From Verrucomicrobiota bacterium (GTDB taxonomy: Bacteria; Verrucomicrobiota; Verrucomicrobiia; Limisphaerales; JADJPG01): DNA of 64,000 bases. Both the position numbers and the translations under genes were made by a program. This document shows, in pieces, positions 27,900 to 37,089 of this stretch. The stretch is taken from assembly GCA_016713365.1 (NCBI GenBank), contig JADJPG010000031.1, positions 1 through 64,000 on the forward strand, given 5' to 3'. The stretch's first letter is position 1. Every line of letters starts with the position of its first letter. A model generated the notes under the pieces. The model was not told the origin of the DNA and did no database searches. It saw nothing but the letters and a program-made list of their open reading frames with translations.

Positions 27900-28517
27900 T
27901 TACTGCACGCTCTTCGCCGCCGCGATGAACGCGCGAACCTTGGCAGCGTCCTTCTTACCGGGAGCGGACTCCACGCCGCTGGACACATCAAGCCCATAAG
28001 GCCGGACCTTGCGCACTGCTTCCGCCGCGTTCTCCGGAGTCAAGCCACCCGCCAGCAATACGGTGTGACGTCGCGCGGCTTCCGTCGCGAGATCCCAGTT
28101 GAACCGCGCCCCCGTCCCGCCGAGCTGGCCTGCAACGTAGCTGTCGAGCAACCACGCTTCGTTCGTGTAGGGCTGGGTTTGCTCCAGAGATTCCGCATCA
28201 CGCACCCGGAAGGCCTTCATCGTCTTCAAACTGAACCGTCGGCAAAACTCGGGCGTCTCCTCGCCGTGAAATTGAAGCGTATCCAGTCCACACTCCCCGA
28301 TCGCGCGACGAACCTCATCCTCGGCCGGATTCACGAACACCCCGACCTTCGCGACGAAGGGCGGAAGCTGGCGGATAATCTCCGCCGCCGCACCAAGGCT
28401 CACGTTGCGCGGGCTCGGCGCGTAAAACATGAAACCGAGCGCGTCGGAGCCGGCGTCCACCGCTGCGAGCGCGTCCGCCACGCTAGTGATGCCGCAGATT
28501 TTGACTTTCACGATCAT
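27900..28517 (-). CDS. trpF: Phosphoribosylanthranilate isomerase
   Basis: TIM-barrel enzyme of tryptophan synthesis, 205 residues. Characteristic sites: VKVKICGITSVADA with the catalytic Cys, DALGFMFYAPSPRNVS, LDTLQFHGEE, the catalytic Asp region LLDSYVAGQLGGTGARFNW, and LLAGGLTPENAAEAVRKVRPYGLDVSSGVES. Length is normal. The start is ATG 28517. The gene lies 30 bases after thymidine phosphorylase on the same strand, so the two are probably co-transcribed although their pathways are unrelated. No other trp gene is in the window. Confidence 0.96.
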   Translation of the reverse strand: MIVKVKICGITSVADALAAVDAGSDALGFMFYAPSPRNVSLGAAAEIIRQLPPFVAKVGVFVNPAEDEVRRAIGECGLDTLQFHGEETPEFCRRFSLKTMKAFRVRDAESLEQTQPYTNEAWLLDSYVAGQLGGTGARFNWDLATEAARRHTVLLAGGLTPENAAEAVRKVRPYGLDVSSGVESAPGKKDAAKVRAFIAAAKSVQ

Positions 28518-28547
28518 CGGAGAAAGAAGGTAGCCGGAAGCGCGTCG

Positions 28548-29858
28548 CTAAACAACGTCACGAATGAGCGGCTTCAGTAGAGGCGGTTCGTCCGCTTGCT
28601 CGAAAGCCACAGCGAGACGCGTCGCCGCCATGTCCGCATCGCTCGCTGTAGGAGCATGGATGCGACAGAGGAGCTCGCCTGCTCGACGTTGCTCGCCGGG
28701 CTTTGCGATCAGATCCAAGCCGACATCCGGCTGAATCACTGAGTCCTTCGTCAATCGCCCGCCGCCAAGATCACGAATCACTTCGCCAATCACGCGCGCA
28801 TCGCAACGCGTCACGTAGCCGGAACGTTGGGCCTTCAGTTCGCGAACCACCGGAGCCGCCGGAGCCGCCGCAAGCTTGCGTTGAAATGCGTCAAGGTCAC
28901 CGCCCTGAGCGACGATCAATGCGTCCCACTTGAGACGAGGTTCCCCTGAAGCGAGGCAGCGCACGGCGAGTTCGCGACCGGCATCCAGCGTGGCAACGCG
29001 ACCGGTCTGCTCGAGCAGATGCGCCGCGCAGGCGATGACCAGTTCCTTGAGATCGTTCGGGCCACGGCCTTCGAGGCACTCCACCGATTCCTTCACCTCC
29101 AGCCAGTTCCCCGCCGCGCAGCCCAGCGGCGTGTTCATGTCCGTCAACATGGCGCGAGTCTTCACGCCGCAGGCCTGCGCCAGATTGACGATCGACTGCG
29201 CCAACTCGCGTGCCTGAACTTCGGTCTGCATGAATGCGGCGGTGCCGAATTTCACATCCATGATCAACGCGTCAAGTCCCTCGGCGAGTTTCTTGGAAAG
29301 AATCGACGCCGTGATCAGCGGGACGCTCGGCACCGTGCCCGTGACATCGCGGAGCGCATAGAGCTTCTTGTCCGCCGGCACCATCGTCGCGGTCTGCCCC
29401 GCCATCGCCAGACCAAGCTCCTGAGTTTGTTCGACGATGCGCGCCGGTTCGAGTTGAGTCGTGAAGCCGGGAATGGATTCCAGCTTGTCGAGCGTGCCTC
29501 CCGTGATGCCGAGTCCGCGTCCGGAAATCATCGGCACACGAAAGCCCAGACACGCGAGCAGCGGCGCCAGAGGAAGCGAAACCTTGTCGCCCACGCCGCC
29601 AGTAGAATGCTTGTCCACCACCGGACGCGGCTCCGCCGGAAACTTCAGCACCTCGCCGGAATCGCGCATCGCCAGCGTGAGCGCGCGGGTTTCCTCGGTG
29701 TTCATTCCACGGAAGAAAATCGCCATCAGCATCGCCGCCATCTGGTAATCCGGAATGCGGCCCGCCGTAAACTCGCTGACGAAGGACTGAATGGCAGCCG
29801 CGGCAAGCGGTTGGTTCTCACGCTTCGATTCGATCAGGCTAAGGAAGTTCACAGGCAA
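28548..29858 (-). CDS. deoA: Thymidine/pyrimidine-nucleoside phosphorylase
   Basis: Phosphorolytic cleavage of thymidine or uridine to base and (deoxy)ribose-1-phosphate; 436 residues. Clear family markers: helical N-terminal domain with RIPDYQMAAMLMAIFFRGM, the phosphate-binding KHSTGGVGDKVSLPLAPLLA, SGRGLGITGGTLDKLESIPG, ALRDVTGTVPSVPLITASIL and MDVKFGTAAFM (usually VDVKxGxGAFM). The C-terminal domain is normal. Whether it prefers thymidine (DoeA-type) or accepts uridine (Pdp-type) cannot be decided. The start is TTG 29858, with GTG 29852 two codons later as an alternative. A salvage role fits the extracellular S1/P1 nuclease elsewhere in the window, but that link is inference. Confidence 0.94.
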   Translation of the reverse strand: MPVNFLSLIESKRENQPLAAAAIQSFVSEFTAGRIPDYQMAAMLMAIFFRGMNTEETRALTLAMRDSGEVLKFPAEPRPVVDKHSTGGVGDKVSLPLAPLLACLGFRVPMISGRGLGITGGTLDKLESIPGFTTQLEPARIVEQTQELGLAMAGQTATMVPADKKLYALRDVTGTVPSVPLITASILSKKLAEGLDALIMDVKFGTAAFMQTEVQARELAQSIVNLAQACGVKTRAMLTDMNTPLGCAAGNWLEVKESVECLEGRGPNDLKELVIACAAHLLEQTGRVATLDAGRELAVRCLASGEPRLKWDALIVAQGGDLDAFQRKLAAAPAAPVVRELKAQRSGYVTRCDARVIGEVIRDLGGGRLTKDSVIQPDVGLDLIAKPGEQRRAGELLCRIHAPTASDADMAATRLAVAFEQADEPPLLKPLIRDVV

Positions 29859-29888
29859 AGAAGGAATTCAGAAAGATCGCTGGTAACC

Positions 29889-30223
29889 TCAAGTCGCCGG
29901 AGACGTTCCCGAGCTGGCTTGTTCTTCTTCGCGACGGTGGGCCGCCGCCATGATCACTTCAGAGATGGCCTCGCCTCCCGGAACCAAGATTGATGCAAAG
30001 CCCGTTCCCCAGCCGGGCAATTTGTTGTGCCAGACGATCGTTCCATCAGCCGTGTTCAGGCAGAATGCTTCGCCCGCGGTAATCGCAAAAACCTCGATCC
30101 CTTCCCACGCCAGCGTCACGAAGTCGCTCCCTTTGAGTTTGGTTTCCCAGCGGATGCTTCCATCGCACCGACTCAGGCCAGGACATGCCCGCGAATGCCC
30201 ACGTAGACGAGATCTGTTTTCAT
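29889..30223 (-). pseudogene. Short PQQ-like beta-propeller repeat protein, frameshifted
   Basis: The minus strand reads MKTDLVYVGIRGHVLA from ATG 30223, then a stop; one frame over it continues CDGSIRWETKLKGSDFVTL, then EGIEVFAITAGEAFCLNTADG and TIVWHNKLPGWGTG. Adding one C to the GGCCTGA at about 30174-30180 would give an intact protein of about 111 residues with two propeller strands of the PQQ/outer-membrane-assembly type (DG.IRWETKL; G..FCLNTADG). This form is frequent in verrucomicrobia and has no known function. Either a one-base deletion inactivated the gene or the assembly missed a base in a short C-run. Confidence 0.6.
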
Positions 30224-30296
30224 GATTGATCGCTATTCCAACAGACGATTGGTAACGAGGAAATTCCTTTGTAAAAGCACTCGCCCGAACCATCTC

Positions 30297-31052
30297 TCAC
30301 AGCCCTCGTTCGCCCAGCAACGAACTCGGACGGCGAATCGAAGGTTTCAGCCCGAACGGCTTGATGGCTTTCTCGACCAGGAACGCAGTCGCTTCCTCGA
30401 CCGAATCGGTCACGTGAAACAGCCGCAGATCGCCGGGCGAGATCATCTTCGTCTCCGCCATCTTGTGAATCATTGCCACCTGGTCGCGCCAATAATCTGT
30501 GCCCATCAAGATTACGGGGAAGTCTTTCAGCTTCGCCGTCTGAATCAGCGTGAGCGCTTCGAACATCTCGTCCAGCGTGCCGAATCCGCCGGGCATCACC
30601 ACAAACGCGTAGCTGTATTTCACGAGCAGCGTCTTCCGCACAAAGAAGTAGCGGAGCGTCACGAAGCGATCGAGATACGGATTCTCCGCCTGCTCGTGCG
30701 GCAGCTCGATATTGCACGCCACGGACCGGCCACCCACATCCTTCGCGCCGCGATTCGCCGCCTCCATGATGCCCGGCCCGCCACCGGTCATGACGGTGAA
30801 ACCCAGTTCGGCGATGGCGGCGCCCATCTTTCGCGCGAGCTGGTAATGCGGGTCAGTCTCTTTCGTGCGCGCGGAACCAAAGACCGTGACGCACGGCCCG
30901 ACGAAGTGCAGCGCCCGGAAACCACGCAGGAAATCCCACACTACCCGCAGCAACGTCTGCGCTTCCTCGGTTCGAGATTGCGGTCCGGCCAGCAACACGC
31001 GATCGGCCACCGGTGGAACAAACATCCGTCCCGGATCAACAGTCTGGTTCAT
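30297..31052 (-). CDS. LOG family protein (TIGR00730-type nucleotide phosphoribohydrolase)
   Basis: Rossmann-fold protein of 251 residues. Hallmarks: VTVFGSARTKETDPHY at the first strand, VMTGGGPGIMEAANRGAKD, the conserved Arg-rich YFFVRKTLLVKYS, and PGGFGTLDEMFEALTLIQT, the active-site motif of lysine-decarboxylase-like/LOG proteins. These hydrolyse nucleoside 5'-monophosphates (cytokinin riboside phosphates in plants; AMP and similar in bacteria). ATG 31052 is preferred; GTG 31076 opens the frame 8 codons earlier. The N-terminal extension before the Rossmann fold is typical of the larger bacterial clade. No neighbouring gene suggests its substrate. Confidence 0.92.
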   Translation of the reverse strand: MNQTVDPGRMFVPPVADRVLLAGPQSRTEEAQTLLRVVWDFLRGFRALHFVGPCVTVFGSARTKETDPHYQLARKMGAAIAELGFTVMTGGGPGIMEAANRGAKDVGGRSVACNIELPHEQAENPYLDRFVTLRYFFVRKTLLVKYSYAFVVMPGGFGTLDEMFEALTLIQTAKLKDFPVILMGTDYWRDQVAMIHKMAETKMISPGDLRLFHVTDSVEEATAFLVEKAIKPFGLKPSIRRPSSLLGERGL

Positions 31053-31076
31053 GTCGGAGAAGGAACCACAAACCAC

Positions 31077-31378
31077 GTCTGCGAAACAAACCGAAAGCGC
31101 TGAACTGCTCTGGCAATTCTTGTTCTGTCCAGCATCCAGCTAGGTCAGATCATGTTCATGAAACTCCCAGGAGCGACAAATCGGCCTCACGTCCGATGCT
31201 ACAGGGATGTGTGCGGCTCGGTGGTAGGACTCCGGATTGGTCCCGGCCTGCATCTCGAAAACCACCGTCCGTCCCAAGTCTCCGGGATCAGCCACCTCAA
31301 TATTTTACTTTTTCGAGCGGGCATTTGCCTCGCATTTCCGTCTGACTGGGAACTCATGCGGTCTACCACACGTTTGTC
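31077..31378. other. Divergent intergenic region, LOG gene / CotH gene
   Basis: About 300 bases between divergent genes, presumably holding both promoters. A TATTTTACTTTTT tract lies about 80 bases before the CotH gene at 31300-31312. I saw no small gene or clear repeat in it. Confidence 0.3.
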
Positions 31379-33079
31379 ATGAAGAACTGCCTGATCATTT
31401 GGACCCTCCTGTTCACCGCCATCGTCGCGACTGGCGCAGACGCCCGCGCCAAGGCGGACTCGAACACTGACCCACTCTTCGCCGGACCGATCCCGCGCCT
31501 GCAAATCGAGATCCCCACCGACGGCATGAAGACGCTTCGCGAATACAAACAAGTCTGGCGCCAGCAACGTCCAGAGCGTGTCGACGTGCGCGTCACCGTT
31601 CGCGACGGCAACCAGACCTACACCAACGTCGCGCTCCACCTCAAAGGCTCCTACTCCTTCCAGCCCATCGACGGCAAACCATCGATGACACTCAACTTCG
31701 ACAAATTCGCAAGCGGCCAGCTCTTTCACGGTCTGGATAAGATCCATCTCAACAACTCCGTGCAGGATCCCAGCTATCTCTGCGAAGCGTTCGCTCGCGA
31801 TCTCTTCCTGTCGCTTGGCGTGCCCAGTCCTCGCGCGACTCCGGCGCTCGTCTCGATCAATGGTCGCGACTTGGATCTCCACGTCCTGGTGGAAGGCGCG
31901 AACAAACGTTTCGTGAAACGCCACTTCGCCTCCGCCGACGGCAATCTCTACGACGGCGGCTCCGGCGGCGACGTGACGAAGGCGCTCGAAACAGACTCCG
32001 GAAAATTTCCCAACAACCGCACCGACCTCACCAATCTCGTGAAAGCCGCCCGCATCAAGCTGCCCGAGACGCGACTTGCTCAACTGAACCGCGTGCTCGA
32101 TGTCGACCGCTTCATCACCTTCGCCGCCGTTGAAGCCTTCATCGTCCACTGGGATGGCTACGCGATCGGCTGCAACAACTACCGGGTCTTCCATGACACC
32201 TCGCGCGGCAAGATGGTCTTCATCCCGCACGGGCTCGATCAATTGTTCGGCGTCTCCAGCTCCCCCAGTCTCAGCCTCACGCCGGTATTCAAGGGCATGG
32301 TCGCCAAGGCGCTCTTCTCCGTACCTGAAGCCCGCCAGCGCTACCTCGACCGCATCGCGCAACTCGCAACCAATGAACTTCGCACCGACGCGCTTCACGC
32401 CCGTGTCGACAAACTCGCCGCACGCCTTCAAGCCGGATTGAAGGATCAGCCTGCGATGCGATCAGAGATTGAAAGCATGGCGGAGAATCTCAAGCGACGC
32501 ATCAGCCAGCGCGCCGTCAGCGTCGCAAGGCAGGTGAAGAATCCGCCAGGGCCCGCACCGATCGCCGCGGACAACAGCATCCGTCTCGGTTCCTGGAGCT
32601 TCAAGGTCGGCACCACCCGCACCGCAACCGGAGGCCGCAGCCAGATCGAGAATCGACAACTTCTCAGCGTCTCGACGCAAGGCCCGGAAAGTTCCGGCGC
32701 CTGGCGCACCACCGTGCTGCTGGAGACTGGTCGCTATGAATTCACCGGACTGGCGAAAGTTGAAAACCTCCCGGCCAATGCGCCCGGCACCAACGGCGTT
32801 CTCCTGCGCATCTCCGGCGAACGCTCGACCGCCGGCATCGCAACTCCGTCCGACTGGACCCCCCTGCGCTACGAGTTCGACGTCCTCGGCATCATGGACG
32901 TGGAACTGGCGTGCGAATTCCGCGGCCAGACCGGAACAGGAATCTTCGACCTCAACACCCTCCGCCTCGTCCGCAAAGGCCCGCCGTCGAATCGCGAGGA
33001 AGAGATCGTGGAATTACTCGCGGACGGCCAGACCGGCTGTCGGCCAACAACGCTCCGCTTGTCTTTCCCCGCCGTTTGA
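31379..33079 (+). CDS. Secreted CotH-type protein kinase
   Basis: Protein of 566 residues with a signal peptide (LIIWTLLFTAIVATGADA) and a CotH kinase domain (about 45-330). Family stretches are VALHLKGSYSFQPIDGKPSMTL, KIHLNNSVQDPSYLCEAFARD, SINGRDLDLHVLVEGANKRFV, NLYDGG, and FIVHWDGYAIGCNNYRVF followed by MVFIPHGLDQLFG, where the Asp of the HGLDQ corresponds to the metal-binding Asp. The C-terminal part (about 420-540) is a beta-sandwich probably binding carbohydrate (GRYEFTGLAKVENLPANA). CotH proteins phosphorylate secreted proteins during spore coat assembly in Bacillus; their many non-sporulating relatives in this phylum are uncharacterised. It is the second CotH protein in the window. 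Confidence 0.9.
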   Translation: MKNCLIIWTLLFTAIVATGADARAKADSNTDPLFAGPIPRLQIEIPTDGMKTLREYKQVWRQQRPERVDVRVTVRDGNQTYTNVALHLKGSYSFQPIDGKPSMTLNFDKFASGQLFHGLDKIHLNNSVQDPSYLCEAFARDLFLSLGVPSPRATPALVSINGRDLDLHVLVEGANKRFVKRHFASADGNLYDGGSGGDVTKALETDSGKFPNNRTDLTNLVKAARIKLPETRLAQLNRVLDVDRFITFAAVEAFIVHWDGYAIGCNNYRVFHDTSRGKMVFIPHGLDQLFGVSSSPSLSLTPVFKGMVAKALFSVPEARQRYLDRIAQLATNELRTDALHARVDKLAARLQAGLKDQPAMRSEIESMAENLKRRISQRAVSVARQVKNPPGPAPIAADNSIRLGSWSFKVGTTRTATGGRSQIENRQLLSVSTQGPESSGAWRTTVLLETGRYEFTGLAKVENLPANAPGTNGVLLRISGERSTAGIATPSDWTPLRYEFDVLGIMDVELACEFRGQTGTGIFDLNTLRLVRKGPPSNREEEIVELLADGQTGCRPTTLRLSFPAV

Positions 33080-33168
33080 CAAAAATCAGGCCATGCCTGC
33101 GCCCGAAGAAATCCCCAACCTCGTCGCGAGGTTCGGAAAATCACCATCCACGCGACAAACGATTCTCG

Positions 33169-33757
33169 ATGCCTGACGCAGCAACAGCGCGCCACGATGC
33201 AGCCTCGCTTTCACCTGAACTGCGTCGCCTCTTTTCGGACTTTTTTCGCGGAAGATCCGGCCCGAAGGCGCTGGTAGAATGGGCGACTGAGCAACTGGTG
33301 GCCGGGCATGATTCCTCGAATCTCCGCATTCTCGCCGGACTTACCGGACAGGGAAGAAACCGAGCATTACTTCCACCGGGCCCTGATGGACGTTGGGATC
33401 CCTCAGCGGCCAGTCCGGAAAGAATGCCTGTTCCAGTATTGCGGCGATGTGGCGCGAGAAGTCTTGCGCGGATCGATTCCCCCTCTTTCCACCTTGGGAC
33501 CGTTGTTCAGCATTGCCATCGAACTGAACTGAATTATCCCAGAGCTCCGCTGCATCTCCACTCTGGAAGTGGACCTCGATGTCCTCGACTACCACGAGGC
33601 GTCAGTCGAGCAAAAGGAAGCGGCGGTTCGTGAAGCATGTAAGCGTTTTCTGCCGATTCTCGAAGGTTACACCGAATCTGGAATCGCACGCCTGACCGTC
33701 CATCAGAGCCTCGACCGGTTGCGGCAGGATGGTTGGACCTGTTCCGCCCTCCGATGA
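33169..33757 (+). pseudogene. Decayed hypothetical gene (frameshift plus in-frame stop)
   Basis: The frame from ATG 33169 reads MPDAATARHDAASLSPELRR, then ALVEWATEQLVAGHDSSNLRILAG. One frame over it continues LPDREETEHYFHRALMDVGI, then VRKECLFQYCGDVAREVLRG, until a TGA at 33530-33532. Beyond that stop the same frame resumes with PELRCISTLEVDLDVLDYHE and VEQKEAAVREACKRFLPIL. One extra base near 33333-33340 and one nonsense codon would explain this. The intact protein would be about 190 residues, all-helical and cytosolic; the WATEQL..GHDS..LRILAGL pattern recurs in unannotated small bacterial proteins. Function unknown. Confidence 0.6.
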
Positions 33758-33950
33758 ACCGCTCCCCGACGAAGATCGTTCCAATGATAATGAACCGATG
33801 GCATTCACTTCTTCCGCATGCGCGTAACTGATGGGGATTTTCGGGATCTGACCATGCCAAGGACTCATTTTCTCCGTTCCGAAATCGATTCCTGCAAATT
33901 CGAGAACACGGACCTTGGTGAAAGCTCCATGACTTGGTGCGACTGAACAA

Positions 33951-34272
33951 TTAACCTTCGCCCACGCGGATCTGCACGGATGTGATCTCAGAAGATCGGT
34001 GTTCAAGAACTGTCAGTTCTTTCAAACGACATTCGAAGGCGCCGATCTCTCGCGGCGCTCAATTCATCGATTGCCACTTCAACTACGCGTCGATGAAGGA
34101 CGCCATACTTAGAAAAGCCTTAGGACTATTCTCCACCTTCCGTCGTTCTGAGCTGAAGCTGACCAGGATCAGCAAAGCAAATCCATTGGGTTACCGCCGC
34201 TGGCTCACCCCCACCGGGTGGATGAACAGTTCCACAACTCTGCCCGAGGTGATTTGGACCGGTGCGCTTTAG
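33951..34272 (+). pseudogene. Decayed pentapeptide-repeat protein fragment
   Basis: The upstream frame shows TFAHADLHGCDLRRSVFKNC and TTFEGADLSR, and the next frame continues AQFIDCHFNYASMKDAIL. This is the A(D/N)LxX pattern of right-handed pentapeptide beta-helices. One extra base around 34056-34060 separates them. After about 34110 the pattern fades into further frame changes (STFRRSELKLT remains visible). No start codon of the original gene can be assigned. It lies within a run of broken genes, so loss of function is likely. Confidence 0.5.
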
Positions 34273-34287
34273 AACGAGAAACGAAGT

Positions 34288-34890
34288 TCAATGGCGCTGG
34301 CTGGACCAGTTTTCAATTTGGTGCAGGACCATCCTTGAACAGCGCCAGTTCAGTAAGGAATCGACGGCTGCGAACTGCCAGGCAACGACGATGAGCCAGA
34401 AGACGAACAGATAACTTCCCTTGGAACACTTGTGTCGCAATCGCTGCTGAGCCACCCAGGCGCCAGGCCAGCCACCAATCAGTTCCAACAGATGCAAATG
34501 ATTCTCCGGGAGACGCCACCCGCCCGTCTGCGCCCGGCGCTTGTCCACAGCATAGGCCGAGTAGGTCAGGGCGCTGATGGCCAGCTGTCCTCCCGCAGCC
34601 ACGAACGGATTCATACCCGCAACATAGGCCGCATACAATGGCAGTGGGAGACCCAAGGAGAATCCACACTGAAGCAACGATCCGGCTGCGAGGGGCGCCT
34701 TCCAGCACGGCGCGCTTTGCGCACACCCGGCCTTTGGCATCCTCACCCAGGCTGAACTGGACTTTGTCTCACAACCGGCGTGCGATGACGACGGAATTCA
34801 CGCCAGTGCAGGAAACCCGTTCGTCCCCAGCTTTAAAGCCGTACCCTTCTGCGAGTCCCACTGAACGATCTCAGCGGAAAAATGGGGAAA
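34288..34890 (-). pseudogene. Decayed cold-shock-domain/DUF1294 membrane protein
   Basis: The C-terminal part is an open frame with two membrane segments and the DUF1294 core: YAVDKRRAQTGGWRLPE, LHLLELIGGWPGAWVAQQ and RHKCSKGSYLFVFWL. Upstream, pieces of a cold-shock domain appear in three different frames: IVQWDSQKG, then GYGFKAGDER, then FLHWREFRRHRTPVV, then DKVQFSLGEDAKGRVCAKRA. At least four single-base changes would be needed to rebuild the usual fusion of a cold-shock RNA-binding domain with DUF1294. This is too many for sequencing error alone, so the gene is probably a real pseudogene; the membrane part alone might still be made from an internal start (34746). Confidence 0.6.
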
Positions 34891-35340
34891 CTTTGATCGA
34901 CATATCGACGGGAGATTGCGCTCTCCTTCTCGTAAAACGGCAGATTCATTCTCGGCATGAGCGTGCTTCGCCTCGTCTTTGATTCCTTGGATCAAGCGCG
35001 CTGAATCGGAGTTCCGCGCCGAGATGCCCGAGCCATCGTCGACGTTGGACGAATTTACCGGCAATCGGCCCGTTCAATCCGAAACGCGGCAGCGATTGCC
35101 GAAAAGCGGCTCGCGACGCATTTGAAACAGGTAAGGCGAGCTTCCCAATGTCCCGAGCTGGGAGCGAAGTGTCTCGAAATCGGATCGTAGCCCGTGGAAA
35201 TGCTTCTGCGATCGTCCCGGCGACGGTTGTCGCGGGCGGAAACGGTGGCGAACAGAATGTAACGAGAGGTTCCCTTGATTGAGCAAACCGACTCAGCGAA
35301 GGATCAGAGCCTCCTCACGTCGGCGTCTCCGCGGACCCGA
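34891..35340. other. Non-coding remainder of the decayed island
   Basis: About 450 bases before the convergent end of fabF with no recognisable gene. Short frames on both strands lack coding character. It probably contains further unrecognisable remains, since it continues the broken-gene stretch. Confidence 0.35.
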
Positions 35341-36600
35341 TCAGCTCACGAACTTCTTCGCGATGACGGTGGCGTTGTGGCCGCCGAAGCCGAAGGAGTT
35401 GTTCACGATGGCGTTGACCTTCATCTCGCGCGCCTTGTGCGGCACGTAGTCGAGGTCACATTCGGGATCCTGGTTCTCGATGTTGATCGTGGGCGGCACG
35501 ATGTCGTTCTCGATCGCTTTCACGCAGAAGACGAGTTCCGTCGCACCCGCCGCGCCAAGCATGTGGCCGGTGGCGCCCTTGGTGGAGCTGACGGCGAGTT
35601 TCTTCGCGTGCTCGCCGAAGACGGTCTTGATGGCCTGCGTTTCCGCGATGTCGCCCTGCGGCGTGCTCGTGCCGTGCGCGTTGATGTAGCTGATGTCCGT
35701 CGGGTTCAGACCGGCATTGCGCAGTGCCATCTTCATGCAGCGCGCGGCACCTTCGCCCCCGGGGGCGGGAGCGGTCATGTGGTTCGCGTCGGCGGTGTTG
35801 CCATAGCCGACGAGCTCGGCGTAGATGCGCGCGCCGCGGGCCTTGGCGTGTTCGAGTTCTTCGAGCACCACGACGCCGGAGCCTTCGCCCATGACGAAGC
35901 CGTCGCGGCCCACGTCGAACGGACGCGAGGCGGTCTTAGGATCGTTGTTGCGCGTGCTCATGGCTCGCATGGCGCAAAACCCGCCGATGCCGATCGGAAC
36001 AATGGTCGCCTCGCTGCCGCCGGCAAACATGACCTTCGCATCGCCCATCTTGAGCGTGCGCCAGGCTTCACCGATGGCGTGCGTCGAGGTCGCGCAGGCG
36101 GAACAGGTGGCGACGTTCGGGCCGCGCAGCTTGTAGAACATGCTGAAGATGCCGGAGCCCATGTTCAGGATGAGCATCGGAATCATGAACGGCGAGAGCC
36201 GTCCGGGGCCGCGGTTCTGCAGCACGGAACATTGCTCCGCGGTGGTTTCCAGGCCGCCGATGCCGGAGCCGAGGAATACGCCCACTTCATCGAGGTCCAC
36301 CTTCCCGAGGTCCAACCCTGAATCCTTCAGCGCCTGATGCGCGGCATAAACTCCAAACTGGGCAAAGCGATCCGAGCGTCGGACTTCCTTGGCGGACGGG
36401 AACGCTGGAACGGGATCGAAGTTTTTCACCTCGCCCGCAATCTGCGTGTCAAACGGTGTGGCATCGAAGTGCGTGATCCGGTCGATGCCGCACTGGCCGG
36501 CGAGGATGTTGGTCCAGGTCGTGCCCACGTCATTGCCCAGCGGGGTGACAGTGCCCAGCCCGGTGATGACGACGCGGCGTTCGGATGGATGGCTTGCCAT
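35341..36600 (-). CDS. fabF: Beta-ketoacyl-ACP synthase II
   Basis: Condensing enzyme of fatty-acid elongation, 419 residues. Thiolase-fold markers: RRVVITGLGTVTPLGNDV at the start, the nucleophile Cys169 in TCSACATSTHAIGEAW, FDVGRDGFVMGEGSGVVVLE, the first active-site His in INAHGTSTPQGD, the Lys and second His in SSTKGATGHMLGAAG, and the closing NNSFGFGGHNA. ATG 36600 gives the normal N terminus; another in-frame ATG 10 codons upstream is less likely. It lies 64 bases after acpP in the same direction, forming the usual fabG-acpP-fabF order. Confidence 0.97.
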   Translation of the reverse strand: MASHPSERRVVITGLGTVTPLGNDVGTTWTNILAGQCGIDRITHFDATPFDTQIAGEVKNFDPVPAFPSAKEVRRSDRFAQFGVYAAHQALKDSGLDLGKVDLDEVGVFLGSGIGGLETTAEQCSVLQNRGPGRLSPFMIPMLILNMGSGIFSMFYKLRGPNVATCSACATSTHAIGEAWRTLKMGDAKVMFAGGSEATIVPIGIGGFCAMRAMSTRNNDPKTASRPFDVGRDGFVMGEGSGVVVLEELEHAKARGARIYAELVGYGNTADANHMTAPAPGGEGAARCMKMALRNAGLNPTDISYINAHGTSTPQGDIAETQAIKTVFGEHAKKLAVSSTKGATGHMLGAAGATELVFCVKAIENDIVPPTINIENQDPECDLDYVPHKAREMKVNAIVNNSFGFGGHNATVIAKKFVS

Positions 36601-36664
36601 AAAATCAAACGGGGCAGCTTGGGCTGGCATCAGCCGGCGCTGCCCCGGAAAGCTTCAAGGAGAG

Positions 36665-36913
36665 CTATTTGCTACGAACTTCTTCGATGTACTTGATCAC
36701 GTCACCGACGCTCTGGAGCTTCTCGGCTTCCTCGTCGGGGATCTCGTGACCGAATTCTTCTTCGAGCGCCATGACCAGCTCGACAGTGTCGAGGGAGTCC
36801 GCACCCAAGTCTTCGATGAACTTGGCCTCGGGAGTGACCTGGTCGGCATTGACGCCCAGTTGCTCCACGATGATTTCTTTGATTCTTACTTCGGCGGATT
36901 TCTCTGCAGCCAT
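36665..36913 (-). CDS. acpP: Acyl carrier protein
   Basis: Acidic four-helix protein of 82 residues that carries growing acyl chains on a phosphopantetheine arm. The attachment Ser is in the DSL motif of EDLGADSLDTVELVMALEE, followed by the helix III/IV region HEIPDEEAEKLQSVGDVIKY. Flanked by fabG (upstream) and fabF (downstream) on the same strand, as in most bacteria. Start ATG 36913; an AGAAATGTC stretch upstream contains only a weak ribosome site. Confidence 0.98.
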   Translation of the reverse strand: MAAEKSAEVRIKEIIVEQLGVNADQVTPEAKFIEDLGADSLDTVELVMALEEEFGHEIPDEEAEKLQSVGDVIKYIEEVRSK

Positions 36914-37089
36914 GACATTTCTCCGGTTGTTTATTGTGGTTCTTGCTTTGTCACGAGCCTAAGACCGTCAAGCCCCGAATCGTGAGTAAATGTTTGTTCG
37001 TTTGCCTAATCGCGAACCTTCGATTGTTTGCTCAAGTTGCTGTCCTGTCTATCGACTGGTCCCGTCAGTGTCCAGTGTGAATTTCTCGG

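Noticed and set aside
33569..33757. Stand-alone small gene of 62 codons
   Set aside because: It continues the same frame as the sequence before the stop at 33530, so it is the tail of a broken gene, not a new one.
35074..35286. Minus-strand 70-codon frame after fabF
   Set aside because: Arg/Ser/Pro-rich composition with no motif or ribosome site; left as non-coding.
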